Assembly: GCA_026874595.1 (NCBI GenBank)
Contig: CM049317.1
Location: 33,757,901 to 33,821,900, forward strand
Direction of reading: 5' to 3'
Origin: Sipunculus nudus
Lineage: Eukaryota; Annelida; Sipuncula; Golfingiida; Sipunculidae
Length of the DNA: 64,000 nucleotides
In this document: piece by piece, positions 24,060 through 36,201 of the stretch
Position numbering within the stretch: the stretch's first letter is position 1
Layout: each line of letters opens with the position of its first letter
Notes under the pieces: generated by a model
What the model saw: the letters and a program-made list of their open reading frames with translations, nothing else
Databases searched by the model: none
What the model was told of the DNA's origin: nothing
Translations under genes and position numbers: made by a program

Positions 24060-25960
24060 ATATTAGCTTGGATGTCTGCAGCATAAACGTGAATGTAGGT
24101 GGTGCCACCTGTCATAAAATCGAGAAAATTGTCCAGGATGTATAAACCTGCAAAATTTCAGGTGGATAAGTCAAACCACTGCTGAGATATGACTGATTTT
24201 ACCCCAAGACAGATGAACAGATGGACGGTGTTCATAAGTGGTTGCAGGTGGCGCAACCAGTTTTGCTTTTGATGAAGAGCTTTGCGAGATCTATACACAT
24301 GCAAAATTTTCGACCAATTGGTCAAACGGTTCCCGAGATATCAGCTTGGATGCCTGCAAAGTAAACGTGAATGTAGGTGGCGCCACCTGTCATAAAATCA
24401 AGACAGCTGTCCAGGATGTATAAACCTGCAAAATTTCAGGTGGATAAGTCAAACCACTTCTGAAATATGAGTAATTTTATCCCATGGCAGACAAACAGAT
24501 GGACGCTGTGCATAAGTGGTTGCAGGTGGCGCCACCAGTTTTCCAAATGATGAAGAGCTATGTGAGATCTATACACATGCAAAATTTTGCCCAATCGGTC
24601 AAACGGTTCCCGAGATATGGTCATGGATGTCTACAGAGTAAACATGAATGTAGGTGGCACCAACTGTCATAAAATCAAGAAAGCTGTCCAGGATGTATAA
24701 ACCTGCAAAATTTCAGGTGGATAAGTCCAACCACTGCTGAGATATGAGTGATTTTATCCCAAAGCAGATGAACAGATGGACGCTGTGCATAAATGGTTGC
24801 AGGTGGTGCCACCAGTTTTCCCAATGATGAAGAGTTATATGAGATCTATACACATGCAAAATTTTTGCCCAATCAGTCGAACCGTTCCTGAGATATGAGC
24901 TTGGATGTCTGCAGAGTAAACATGAATGTAGGTGGCACCACCTGTCATAAAATCGAGAAAGCTGTCCAGGATGTATAAACCTGCAAAATTTCAGGTGGAT
25001 AAGTCAAACCACTGTTAAGAAATGAGTGATTTTATCCCAAGGCATATGAACAGATGGACGCTGTGCATAAATAGTTGCAGGTGGTGCCACCAGTTTTGCC
25101 TATGATGAAGAGCTTTGCGAGATCTATACACATGCAAAATTCTGGCCAAATCGGTCAAACGGTTCCCGAGATATGAGCTTGGATGTCTGCAGAGTAAACC
25201 TGAATGTAGGTGGCGCCACCTGTCATAAAATCAAGAAAGCTGTCCAGGATGTATAAACCTGCAAAATTTCAGGTGGATAAGTCCAACCACTGCTGAGATA
25301 TGAGTGATTTTATCCCAAGGCAGAATAACAGATGGGTGGTGTGCATTAATGGTTGCAGGTGGCGCCACCAGTTTTGCCTATGATAAAGAGCTATGTGAGA
25401 TCTATACACATGCAAAATTTTTTGCCCAATGGGTCAAACGGTTCCCGAAATATGAGCTTGGATGTCTGCAGAGTAAACATGACTGTAGGTGGGGCCACCT
25501 GTAATAAATCGAGAAACCTGTCCAGGATGTATAAACCTGCAAAATTTCAGGTGGATAAGTCCAACCACTGCTGAGATATGAGTGATTTTATCCCAAGGCA
25601 GAATAACAGATGGGTGCTGTGCATTAATGGTTGCAGGTGGCGCCACCAGTTTTGCCTATGATGAAGAACTATGTGAAATCTATACACATGCAAAATTTTG
25701 GCCCAATAGGTTAAACGGTTCCTGAGATATGAGCTTGGATGTCTGCAGAGTAAACCTGAATGTATGTGGCGCCACCTGTCATAAAATCGAGAAAGCTGTC
25801 CAGGATGTATAAACCTGCAAAATTTCAGGTGGATAAGTCAAACCACTGCTGAGATATGAGTGATATTATCCCAAGGCAGATGAACAGAAGGATGCTGTGT
25901 AAAAATGGTTGCAGGTGGTGCCACCATTTTAAGTGTATGTTATAAAGCTATCAAAAGGCT
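24060..25960 (+). repeat. tandem core of C1: about seven units of ~278 bp with paired GGTGGCGCCACC palindromes
   Basis: Each unit has two palindromes in fixed contexts. One is TGTAGGTGGCGCCACCTGTC, the other TTGCAGGTGGCGCCACCAGT. The first context recurs near 24097, 24375, 24655, 24931, 25207, 25487 and 25763, giving intervals of 276-280 bp. The second lies about 145-150 bp after each first, leaving about 130 bp to the next. Most variants alter the central CG to TG or CA. The period is not a multiple of three and frames break in each unit, so it is not coding. Confidence 0.9.
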
Positions 25961-26204
25961 ACATTTGTGCAAAATTTTTAGCCTGATCGGTCAAACGGTT
26001 CCAGAGATATGCGGGTTTATGTGTGGAAACAGACGCACAAATGGAGGCTGGGCAGTGAGGAAAGGTCAGAGGTCAACCAAAAATGAGGGCGTTGCAGTTA
26101 AAATGGGACTTGATGATAAACCCAATTCGCTTAAAATGCAAACCAAGTCTTTTCAAACAGTTGAAAGATATAGTTCCAATTATCTGGGAATTCTGCATCT
26201 AAAC

Positions 26205-26266
26205 ATTGTCTAGACGTCTAGACGCTGTGTCTAGACGTCTAGACACATTGTCTAGACACCCCCCAG
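26205..26266. repeat. cluster of TCTAGACGTCTAGA palindromes
   Basis: GTCTAGACGTCTAGAC occurs twice, separated by GCTGT, with a further GTCTAGAC just after. Each 16-mer is a perfect palindrome built from TCTAGA and ACGT. The homologous place in C2 (about 38630-38680) keeps only degraded forms. Confidence 0.85.
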
Positions 26267-27662
26267 AGTCAGGTCAGTTGCCATGGTGATGTCTAGACCC
26301 CACCTGTTTGTACTGAGTGACCTTTTGACTTGGCTTCTGAAACTCAGTCTGTTTTCAAATACAGAAAGCCTTTTTCAATTGGCTACAATGCTTTTTTTAA
26401 ACTGTATTTACCCAATCTATTCTTATAAAACTGGCAGAACCCTACCATAGAATAATTCTTTTTAAGTTTAAACCGATCAGCTTAACAGTTTAATCATAAA
26501 TCAGTGTATGAGCTAGAAGAGTTTAAAATTACATTTTTGCTTGTAAAAAACACATCAATGTAGGTGGCGCCACCAATACCTCAAAATAAGATATGACATA
26601 TGTGAAAAACATTGGTATAAAATTTGGTGTTTATAGCTCTAGCCGTTTCTGAGATTTTAATTTTAGTGTGCTTTTTTGGAAAGATGACTAAGTTCAACCT
26701 CCTGTAACTCGGCCAAAAATCTTCAAACTGGAACCATTCGAACAAACTTGAGAGAGATTGTTCCAGGGATCATTTCTGTGAAATATAGGACAATCTGGCA
26801 GGACAGTTTTGGAGGAGAAGATTTTTAAAGCTTTTTTAGCTTTTTCCCTATAAAATCTAAGAAAATGCAGTAAGAAAAAATATAAACAAAATTGGATATA
26901 GTTTTTTGGATGACTGATTATTTGCAAAAACTTTGGTGATGCTAGCTCCTGCCGTTTTTGAGGTAGCTATGGTTAACATACAGACGACGCATGACGTACG
27001 ACGCACGACACACGACGCCACACCATTGCATAAGCTTACAGGTTCGCTAAAAACAGTGTTTGTTGTATACATAAATAACAATCACTGGCTAATAATTGCT
27101 CAGGTGCCTGGCATTAACCATAAAACGAAATTGGCTCAAAGACAAAGTTAAAATCAAGATCTCAGGTCAGACAACCTTCTAGATAACCTCTGGCTTAGTG
27201 ATATGACATTTCTGTGGCTAGGCAACTCAATTATTTGAACAACTAAGGGAGTATGGATTCTCATTTATAATCTAATAACTAAATAAAACTGAAGTGGATT
27301 AAATTTCACTGAATTTCAATTTTAAATCATATAGGAAAGCTGACAATCTTGGCATACTCTGTCTATGAAATCATGTTTGGAAACTGTCACAAGATATAAC
27401 ATACACATATGCAATTGACTGAAAATAAGTTTGACGATTCTGTTTCAAAACCTTCTCTTATCAACACAGTTAAACTGTATTTGTATCTTCTAAGCTTGTG
27501 TTCTACGTAAAAAAAAATCCAAGAAATTTGGTAATATTGATCTGGATCTTTATTGTTGTATATGAAAAAAAAGTATGCTTTCCTTTAAATTTCTGGGGAT
27601 ACATGCGACCAGAGTTTCCATCTTTAATTTATCTGTAATTGAAATCACAAACAGCAACTTAC

Positions 27663-27719
27663 ATGAGCTCTGTAGAGCATACAGTCCCACCCCTTCACAG
27701 TCTAAAAACATACCAGATT
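27663..27719 (-). CDS. SMYD5: SMYD5 exon: SET-domain strand before NHSC
   Basis: A 57-bp microexon (two bases, 18 codons, one base) between a TTTCAG acceptor and a GTAAGT donor. It codes SGMFLDCEGVGLYALQSS, and the last split codon completes Cys. The -GxGLYALQSSC- followed by NHSC of the next exon is continuous SET sequence. Its small size and fitting phases on both sides make it a confident call despite its length. Confidence 0.9.
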
Positions 27720-28009
27720 CTGAAACATAATGTTAAACACTGTAACTTTATTGTATGCATAGGTAGGTAGGTTTATAATGATGGTTGCTATCAGATATTT
27801 CCGGACCTACACTGAACAACATTATGAGCAGACTGATATGACCTCACATGGATTAAAATGTGAGTTCATTGAAATATATAATAAAAAGGAAATGTTATTT
27901 ATGTGATGAAGTCAACCACTTTAAGCCTTTTTTTCTTTTAAATTTTGTTTGGTTAAGGTCACCACCCCAACTTTTTTAATCCTTGCTTAAATAAAGTATT
28001 ATGTACATT

Positions 28010-28385
28010 TGCAGAATTCTATTCCAGTTTTGGAGTACATGACAGGGGGTTATACACGATAATCCTTGTGTCAACCAGGATCAGTGTACCACTCCTGTGG
28101 CTCCTGGGTGTGTGTCATACCATGTACCATGGCTCAGTCATAACACTAAGGAACCCCCAAAAGGTGCATTCTTTTGTGAGTTAGACACAAATTTTGGGCA
28201 CAGTCTCCCCATTAAGCCTGCAGAATGCTCATGGTCACCCTGTTGGGCAGTCTCCCCTGTAAGCCTGCAAGGCGCTCACCAGGGGGTTTGGGTATTTCGT
28301 GAAAAATCTCACCACCTTGGCACAGATTTTAAATCATTGTTTCCCAGCGGTGAGCACTGAGCTCTACTGTTAGACCACAGAGGCT
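28010..28385 (-). repeat. possible tRNA-derived SINE
   Basis: On the minus strand, AGCCTCTGTGGTCTAACAGT and AGAGCTCAGTGCTCACC (about 28340-28382) resemble a tRNA A-box arm. ATGATTTAAAATC may be a decayed B box. The rest (GGGCAGTCTCCCC, AAGCCTGCA repeated twice) would be the body. The evidence is motif-level only. Confidence 0.35.
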
Positions 28386-28878
28386 ACTTAAAGCTTGTTC
28401 AATATAAAATATAATTGCTTATGGTGAAATGTTCCAAAGTAATTCATCTAGGCAATAAGATCAAAGCAGCCAATTTTATATATCTGAATCCACTGAGGTT
28501 GTCAGAATGCCATTCTTTAATTTGAAAAAAAATATCTGGCAACATGTAAAAGTTAGAAAAAATAAAGCTCTTATAAACATATAGAATGCACTGATAAAAT
28601 GATCTCAGTACAATACCTAGGTGTATCCTGTAAGTTTATTGCCTGTACTTTACATATACAAAGATATGTACAAACATACATTTATACATATAAATGTACA
28701 TTCCACAATGATTCTATTTTACAGAAAACTCAATGTATATGTTATAAATCTAAAATGCAAAATGTATAGTCCCAACAAAATGTAAGTAAATCATTAAGAA
28801 AACCTGCTTTTGCAAATGATGTTCTCCAGCTGCTTAACCACTTAAGCCAGTTTTGTTGTACAATCTCCATCACCTTAC

Positions 28879-28985
28879 CTTTATCCATATCTGAGTATAG
28901 CTGGTCAATAAATGCATCCAACTGGTCTTTTTCTTCACTTCCCAGTGCTAACATTTCACAGTTGTTGATCCATATACTGATAGAA
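28879..28985 (-). CDS. SMYD5: SMYD5 exon: helical region of SET domain
   Basis: This 107-bp exon (one base, 35 codons, one base) has acceptor TTTACAG and donor GTAAGG. It codes SISIWINNCEMLALGSEEKD then QLDAFIDQLYSDMDK. The LDAFIDQLY segment is strongly characteristic of SMYD5. The split Ser codon at its start joins the exon at 56840-56910 across a 27.9 kb intron. Confidence 0.92.
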
Positions 28986-29694
28986 CTGTAAACACATAAA
29001 TAACATACCCCTTATCTTTGTACCTTTTCTCATGTGTAACAAATATAAGTATGGTGGAACTTCATTTAATCACAGTGAAACTGTTCTGCTCCTATTTCAA
29101 ATTTTAATGTGTGGTTTCAGTATAGGAGACTTGCATATGTGTTAACATCAGAGCAACAATGCTCTTAACTAAGATCAGTCTGATGTATGATAGGTTTTGC
29201 GATCAATGAACAACCATTATCTGGAAGTAGTTGGATTTCAGGGATCCAGATGAAAACAATGAAAGCAGCATATTTGCTTGATGATAATGCTATTATTCAT
29301 GTATTCCTTTCTAGTATTTATTTAATCAAGAAACAATATTTGAAACTGCATGTGTCACACAAGGAACAGCAAAGAATCAAGAAGAGTGTATCTCTTCTTG
29401 GGTAATGTAAAGCATTAAATGTATTTACATGTATTCAATAAGACAGAACATCCCTAATGTCCAGCAGTAACAATACCATACTTTCAAAATATGCGGAAAT
29501 GTACCTTAGTAAGCACTAGTTAAACTTTTAATTTTTTTGCTGTACTCATTTGGTTGTGAGAGAAGGTAGCTCTGAGATAATGCAGTTTTAAAGTTGCTAC
29601 TTTACATTGATTCATCAGTCATTTATTTTGTGTTATACGGAAATTTTCAGTGAAAAACAAATTTCAAAATATAATTTAAGCTTTATCTCATTAG
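28986..29694 (-). other. SMYD5: start of the 27.9 kb SMYD5 intron, unique part
   Basis: AT-rich intronic sequence without a recognised repeat or exon. The intron as a whole runs from 28986 to 56839 and contains the element nest described in the following entries. Confidence 0.5.
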
Positions 29695-31022
29695 TAAGGC
29701 CTAAAAAAAGGTATTTTTTTCCCGATTACATGCCAGAGAAAAATAGGGTAGGTAGGTCTGGAATTTTTTTTTTTTATTTTTTTTTTCTGTTTATGCGACA
29801 TATTTTCAGAATAAAATGGTAAATAGAATTATGTTAATGCATATCTGTGCCAATCCGTGTACAGTATGATCAGATATTGACCCATTAGAACCATTTTCTC
29901 TTGGAGAAATAGGTGTTTGTTCAATCTCTTATAAGAAGTGAAGCAAAGTAACTTTCAAGGAATGATCAGCTGGTCGCTGACAAATAATTAAAGTTGGCAA
30001 TCAGACAGGTTTACCTTCTTAGGCTAACATGAGCGGCCGGCCATTCATTCGCCCTCAGAAATTGCGAAATGACACTGTTGAACCACGATGTAGTACGCAC
30101 GCATTAAGTTCGGGGAAAATAAAGTGATCATAACATCGGTATATTTTTTTAAAATAAGAAATGTACATCGGCAATCCGCCGGTGTCAAATTGGACATCGC
30201 AGTTATGAATATGCTCTTATCATTTACCGCCGTTATATAAAAAAAAAATATCGCCAAAAATGAATGATCACCACGTGTGACCGCCAAATTTGCGTTTAAC
30301 TTTTCGTTACATGACCGGCCAACGTTCATTGAATCGTTCGTTTTTACTCCTGCCAGCGCCCGAGCGCAGTTTCAGGTGATCATTGACAGAACAAATACGG
30401 GTACATATGTACCCGAATAGGTAACCACGGTAACATGCAGTGACGAAACGTCATGTCATTGGTTCATTTCAACTCATTTGCATAGCCGAAGACGGCACTG
30501 AATTCCGAATATTGCCGACTAGCGACCGTGCATACAAGCGGGCCATTAATGAGGCCTTACGGAAGATGCAAATTTTCGGGGCTTAGGGCAAATTTGAACG
30601 ATCTCGAATCAGTTCTCAGACGGGTCACGGCTATCAGACATTCGCGGAGGAGGCCACGTTCATAGCTTTAAAGAAGCTGCTTATTTCTCCAGTGGAACAC
30701 TTTTGATATTTATCTGCTTCCTATAAATTAAAAAAAGTTGTTGCGCAGAACTACGTTCTAAGCTGACGAACCCGCTTATGAATATGACCTTCCACACGCC
30801 GTTTTCGCGGGTATATTTGAACTGTCAGTGACGATCTCAGAACATCGTAGTTTGTATCTGTATGACAGATTAAAGTTGTCGACACGTACTTCACCTACAA
30901 ATTCCACACGCAAACCTCGACTTTTACTGGTTTTGCAATCAGAATCCAAATAAAAATTTTAGGGTCGTACAGTAAATCTAGGGTCTGTCGGGTAACCGGA
31001 AAGAAAGACCTTTTTTTTACGC
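29695..31022. mobile_element. CpG-rich element bounded by imperfect long inverted repeats
   Basis: The left edge reads AAGGCCTAAAAAAAGGTATT, TTTTTCCCGATTACATGCCA, GAG. The reverse complement of the right edge reads TTAGGCGTAAAAAAAAGGTC, TTTCTTTCCGGTTACCCGAC, AG. These correspond over roughly 50 bp with mismatches. The interior (30020-30980) is clearly richer in G+C and CpG than the surrounding intron (GGCCGGCC, AATCCGCCGG, GCGCCCGAGCGC, TTCGCGGAGG). It also has CCAAT and ATGCAAAT on the minus strand. It has no long frame. It may be a young DNA-transposon derivative, or an inserted fragment with promoter-like content. Confidence 0.45.
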
Positions 31023-31030
31023 CTAATACA

Positions 31031-33618
31031 AACAAGGGACCCATGGGTCACGGCGCTCAGCTGATCGTGATTGTACTATAAATGTTTCTCCACTGTGATA
31101 CTATATCGAGTCGATAAAGCTTATGAATATCATGGACATGTTGTGCTATTATAAAGGAATGTAATGTAGTGTGTGAGTAAATGATAAATGAAATTACCTG
31201 ACTGATGGATTAAAAGAGTCAAATATAGTGGTTTATTTTTTATTTATTTAGGAGGGGTTGAAAATTGTGATATATTTGAGCAAATATGAATGCAATGACA
31301 GCAGTAATAAGCAGTAGTAGAATGGTGATAAGGCTATTTGTTGAAGGATCTAAAGTGTATGGTAGTCTGCAAGCTTTCAATTTGACAGATATGATGTTAT
31401 GATTAACTATGCTGATGAAGTGATTTATGAATTTGTGACTGTATGACACAATATCTCTTTAGTCTTGACAAGGTACATTATTGTGATGCCCACTATGTCT
31501 ACATATTACACAATATTGACATAATTTCTGGCATGTACATAGGTACCTATGGACTAATAGTTATACAAAATATTAAAGTATGAATATATATGATTCATCT
31601 TGTTCTTGCTTACTGAGGCTGACTTTGGGATGGGGTTCGGAGAAGGGAAAAGTGAGGGCAGCACGAAGGTGGATGTAGAAATATTCTATTGTAATGTTTT
31701 TCATTTATATAAGAATTTGAAAAGCTAAGAGGAAAGGGGCCCTCCTACTTCGTTATAGTAAAGTTCTATATATATGATTGCAAACTAATACTCTGACAAG
31801 ACTGTCATGAAGAAAAACAGTAAAATTTTGAGATACTGTGATGCATATGAAAATTTACAGATGGACAGGCAAGTGGACAGAATGGACTAATACCTTTATT
31901 TCACTTTCAAGGGAATAATGCATTTAAGTTTATATATAATCCTATTTTTTTTAAGCATATCCACTTTTTCCATTAAGAAGTTTTTATCTGAATCATTTTT
32001 TTATTTACAGGTTTTATAAATTTTTAATAAAAAAACCTGAAAATATAAGTTAAAATATTAGAATTGTTGCAAAAGTTGCATTCATTATATATACAGAGTA
32101 AAAAACTGAAACTATAAGTTAAAATATTAGAATTGTTGCAAAAGTTGCAATCATCATATATCCAGAGTGTAGCTCATATTGGGTCATATTATGCATACAC
32201 ATATATTTTATTATTTTTAAATCATAAATGTTTAAAATGAATTTAAAAGAAAATAATGCCACAACATGGCATCTACAAGAATATTCCTTGAATCACCATC
32301 AAAAAATTTTGCACATTGGAGTTTTCAATACATGCTTAATTTTATTCACCAAAATAAAATAAAAGTAAATTTGATAAAATAAAACATCTTTTCAAATAAA
32401 GTATACACACTGTTGGTTGAATGAGGGACAAACAATATCATTGTGCTAATTACTATCCCATTTTAATTTATTACTGGAATTAATAGTCAATTTCACACCT
32501 GGTGAAGTTTTCACTCTTCTGAAGTAAGGAATTACTTATCTGATGAACATCCAGACTTTCATAGCAATACACCACTTTCTGGACACAATTAAATGTACAC
32601 TTTAAATATTGTAACCCTGGTGGTACAATACAAAATCTAAAATGTAGCATGTCCAAGAATAAAATAAAATACAGAAAATTATAACATTCATCTAGTTTAT
32701 GCACCAGCTGGGGGGGGGGGGGGATGAGTGCAGTAGGTGGGCCAGATGTAAACAACACTTGACATGGTGTATGAAAACATGAATAAAAGCTATTCTTTCC
32801 AATCAATTTCTTTGAAATTTCAGATTTTAAAAGATTAAATCCTTATTATATATGCTGTGAAAATTAAATCAACAGTGCCAAAGTTGGACAAAATTTGAGG
32901 TACTGATTTTTTATTTATGCTAATAACTTGAAAAAGTTGCAAAATTCAGATCTAATTTTGGGTAAACAATTGAATCTTGATTAAATAAAGTTATATTCCT
33001 GAAAAAAAGTCTCTAGGTTCAGCAATTCTCATGTTAGGTGAGTAAATATATTTCCTGATTTTAAAAAAAATTGCATTATGTTTTGGCCCATAACTTCAAA
33101 TTATTAAATACCCAATACTGACCTTATTTTTGGTATGTTCATAGAAAATGTATGAAAGAATGTGAATACTAAATACAATTAAAAAACAGATCAGTGGTTT
33201 TGATATTAGGCAGCCTTGAAGTGTAACAATGGCTTTTTTTATGGAAAACAAAGTTTTTTTCCTTAATATCTCGAAGGAAGAAGTCCTAATGACCAAATAT
33301 CGGGTATGGTAGGAGATTTTGGGGACATCTAAAATTATGCCAACAGCCTGGGGAGCATAGAGATGTGCACTGAATGACCTACAGTCATCAAAGTGGACTG
33401 CTTGACAATGTAAGGGAATACAACAAGAGCCTCCAAAAAAAATTCAATAACTAGCCTAATTTTTCAGCTTTTATTTTCAAATTTCAGATTTAAACAGATT
33501 AAATCCTTATGTATACATGCTGTGAAAATTAAATCCCCAGTACTTACAGGAAAAAAACCTGCCATGGCCAAAGTTGGGCAAAATTTAAGGTACCAATTTT
33601 ATATTTTTGCCAATATTT
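31031..33618 (+). mobile_element. A-type element, left part, interrupted at 33618
   Basis: It begins AACAAGGGACCCATGGGTCA then CGGCGCTCAGCTG. The first 1.5 kb differs from A1. From about 32750 the sequence is A-type core (GGGCCCATAACTT-like, TTGATATTAGGCAG, TGGGCAAAATTTAAGG) and stops after CCAATATTTA, where a D-type 5' end begins. The missing right part resumes at 49646. A poly-G run lies at 32709-32724. Confidence 0.6.
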
Positions 33619-33796
33619 AAACAAGTGACCCATGGGTCATGACGCTCAGCTGACTGGGAAGAGATTCACAAAAGGAAATTTTATCATCAGAATGGTAGAT
33701 ACCCATTCAACTGAAGCATCAAACAGATTAACCAACAGGCCAAGATTTAGTCTGTATTTATATATCTGAAAAATAGAGAAAAAATGTGTAAACTTT
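33619..33796 (+). mobile_element. D-type 5' arm, nearly identical to 42059-42240
   Basis: It begins AACAAGTGACCCATGGGTCA then TGACGCTCAGCTG and continues for about 178 bp. It is matched almost base for base at 42059-42236. It is cut off by the start of element B1. The near-identity implies a recent copying event. Confidence 0.75.
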
Positions 33797-36201
33797 AACA
33801 AGTTACCCATGGATCATGACGCTGAGCTGCCAAGCATGACCTGCGACATCATGGGCTGAGATTCACAACTCCCAGTCAAATTTTGAAGAACCAATTGCCA
33901 TTTTGTTGAAATTTTCTACGATAACAGAAATATATATCACCTATGTCTCGGTTAAAACACAGTGAATTGATGGTCTGAGGAAAATGTATGATTGTTAAGG
34001 TATCCAGAACTATTCCCATAGCTTACTTGATACCTGTCAGTCTCAAAAGGAACACCACAAAGGGCAAAATAAGATCAAAATATATAGCAAAAAATCAAGG
34101 AAATCCATGCAAGAATTATTGAGAAACAGGTGCTTCTGTATGAATTTTTATTCAATACAAGCCAACTGTACTGCACTTTCATATATGATGATAATATTTA
34201 TTAAGAAATATTTGACCCAATACTTTGCAAGATTACATTAATATACGTCCTACTGCCTTCACTTTTACAGTTCTTGAGATAATATGATCAAAAGGAATTT
34301 AAAGATGGTTGCCTGGTGGCCATTTTGGACTTCTGACAGGTCTGAAATCAGACAACAACCATTCTCTAAATCGGACCAAAAATTGAAGGAAAATTACTGA
34401 AACTGCACTGAAAAAAGGATTTCTAAGGTGGCTAACTGGCAGACATAATGGATTTCTGACAAGTCTGACATTTAATATCACACATCCTCAAATAAGAGAC
34501 CAAACTTGGGGCAAATTCTCCAAATGATGTTACAGTAATGAATGCCCAAAACAATTCAAAAGGCATGTTCAGGCGCTCATATCAGATTTATAGATATGCA
34601 AATGTAAAAGTGTAGGTCCAATATTTTTTATTATCACTTTTCAATGGGGTCAGCAGGGTTGGTAAACTGCAAAACCTGAAAGAAAAGAAATGCAGAAAGC
34701 ATGACTAAGAGTCTTGTAATAAAATAAAGCCATCCTAAATCAAGTACACATATATTATGAGAACAAACACTTGCTTTTATATGTGGTGATTTATATAAAA
34801 ATATTCAGATATCTAGGAAACTAAGTTTATTGCTATGATTCCATAAAATAAACTGCAAAATGTTCCCATTATCTCATAAATCAGCAGCTAAACCTTAATA
34901 CTAGACTCTCATAGTGTTAATTCCTGGCTGAAGTATTCCAACAACAGTGTTTTGTTATGCAGTAACGAGGTACTTATCACTAAGCCTTATCACTTAATAG
35001 CCTGATACAAAAGGGAGTCATATGTCACCAGTGTAACTCACAATTACAGCCACACTGTGAGATGTACCAGCTGGAGTGCAAGCTTATATATACAAGAAAA
35101 ATAGAGATGGTCTACAAAATAAGTTGACCTGACCTATGACCTTGGCCTTTTGCCCACATATCAACTGGATTCTTTCTAAATGATGGGTAACTACTAACCA
35201 ATTACATCTGGCCTGGTGTAATTACTTGGCAACCAATGAGTGAATAACTTAGACCTGCAACCTTTAACCTCCTGACCAGCTGACCTCAAAATCAATTAGT
35301 TATTTCTTCATGCAAAAGGACCCATAAATATGAAGTTTGAATCACATTCAGTGATGCATAGATGTGGCATATGTGAAAGACTGAAGGTTTGGGTTGAACA
35401 GTTTCACTTGAAATATGTTCACAAACATTTAGAACAATATTGTGACCTTGACCTTTGACCTTTTGAACTCAACATCAATAGGCTTCTTCCCCTATTGGTA
35501 GGTAAGCCATATTTGACAGATGGAAAGTATAGATTGAAAAGTTTGCCTGAAAATGACTCCTCGCAAGAAGAGGGTGCTGTGAACTTGACCTTTGACCTCA
35601 AAATCAACAGGTCTTTTCCCCTGTTGGCAGAGAAGCGATATCAGAGCTGAAAGGTTTGGAATGAAAGGTCTAGCTTGAAATGTGTCCACAACCTTTTCAA
35701 AGAAGTGGATCCTGTGACCCTGACCTTTGACCTTGTGACCTCAACATCTATAGGATTCTTCTCCCACTTAGTAGGTGAGCTATATGTGAAAGATCAAAGA
35801 ATTGGGATGAAAGGTTTGGCTTAAAATGCATCCACAGGCTTTTCAAAGAAGTTGGTTTTGTTACCTTGACCTTTGACCTCAAAATAATTATGGTTCTTCC
35901 CCTGTTGGTAGGTGAGCTGTATGTGAAAGATGTAAGGTTTGGGATGAAAATTTTGGCTAAAAGAATTATTTCTGGGGGGTGCAAACACACCCTATCACTT
36001 CGAGCATATAGGTCGCAGTGACCTAATTTCAGGTTTGCAAGGAGATCTTTTTAGAACCTCTAAGACTGCATAGGGTTCATGGCCCTAACCCCTACGGTTA
36101 TGATTTTTGCCCTGCTAACGGCTGGACGGACAGATGGAAGGACGACGGACAAAGACCCATCGCTATAGCCCAGCATGACTGAAAGTCAGCTGAGCTCAAA
36201 A
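33797..36201 (+). mobile_element. element B1 with GACCTTTGACC-rich core
   Basis: It starts AACAAGTTACCCATGGATCA then TGACGCTGAGCTG. It ends in an ACGGAC-type run, a hairpin (36166-36197) and CAGCTGAGCTCAAAA. Its right half has units of about 140 bp, each led by a GTGACCTTGACCTTTGACC-like segment near 35445, 35586, 35715 and 35862. From about 33960 on it is closely similar to 53300-55575 in B2. It lacks about 2 kb of core that B2 has. Confidence 0.7.

Larger units (their letters stand above)
23777..27053 (+). mobile_element. non-autonomous element C1, palindrome-array type
   Basis: The left end has AACAGGCCTAATGCGAACCTG with subterminal GCGAACCTGTG at 23797-23807. The right end has TACAGGTTCGC at 27037-27047 followed by TAAAAA, so the ends form an inverted repeat with 10 of 11 matches. 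Between them lie a 5' arm, a tandem core of about 278-bp units (24060-25960), a spacer with a TCTAGACG palindrome cluster, a further GGTGGCGCCACC at about 26567-26578, and a short ACGACGC-type run (26985-27020). No open frame of interest is present. A shorter, similar copy is C2 (37308-39513). Confidence 0.78.
23740..27662 (-). other. SMYD5: SMYD5 intron with element C1
   Basis: This 3.9 kb intron is almost filled by element C1 (23777-27053). The remaining 27054-27662 is AT-rich with nothing recognised. Confidence 0.75.

Noticed and set aside
24238-25646. Repeated open frames in the C-type arrays (peptides such as MVAGGATSFAYDEELCEIYTH) that look like a conserved protein family
   Set aside because: They arise once per 278-bp unit. 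The period is not a multiple of three, so the frame is lost in each unit. Substitutions do not favour third positions by eye, and both strands show frames. This is tandem-repeat shadow.
24060-25960. CRISPR-like appearance: short palindromic repeat at regular spacing
   Set aside because: The sequences between palindromes are themselves repeated copies, spacing is about 130-150 bp, there are no cas genes, and the genome is eukaryotic.
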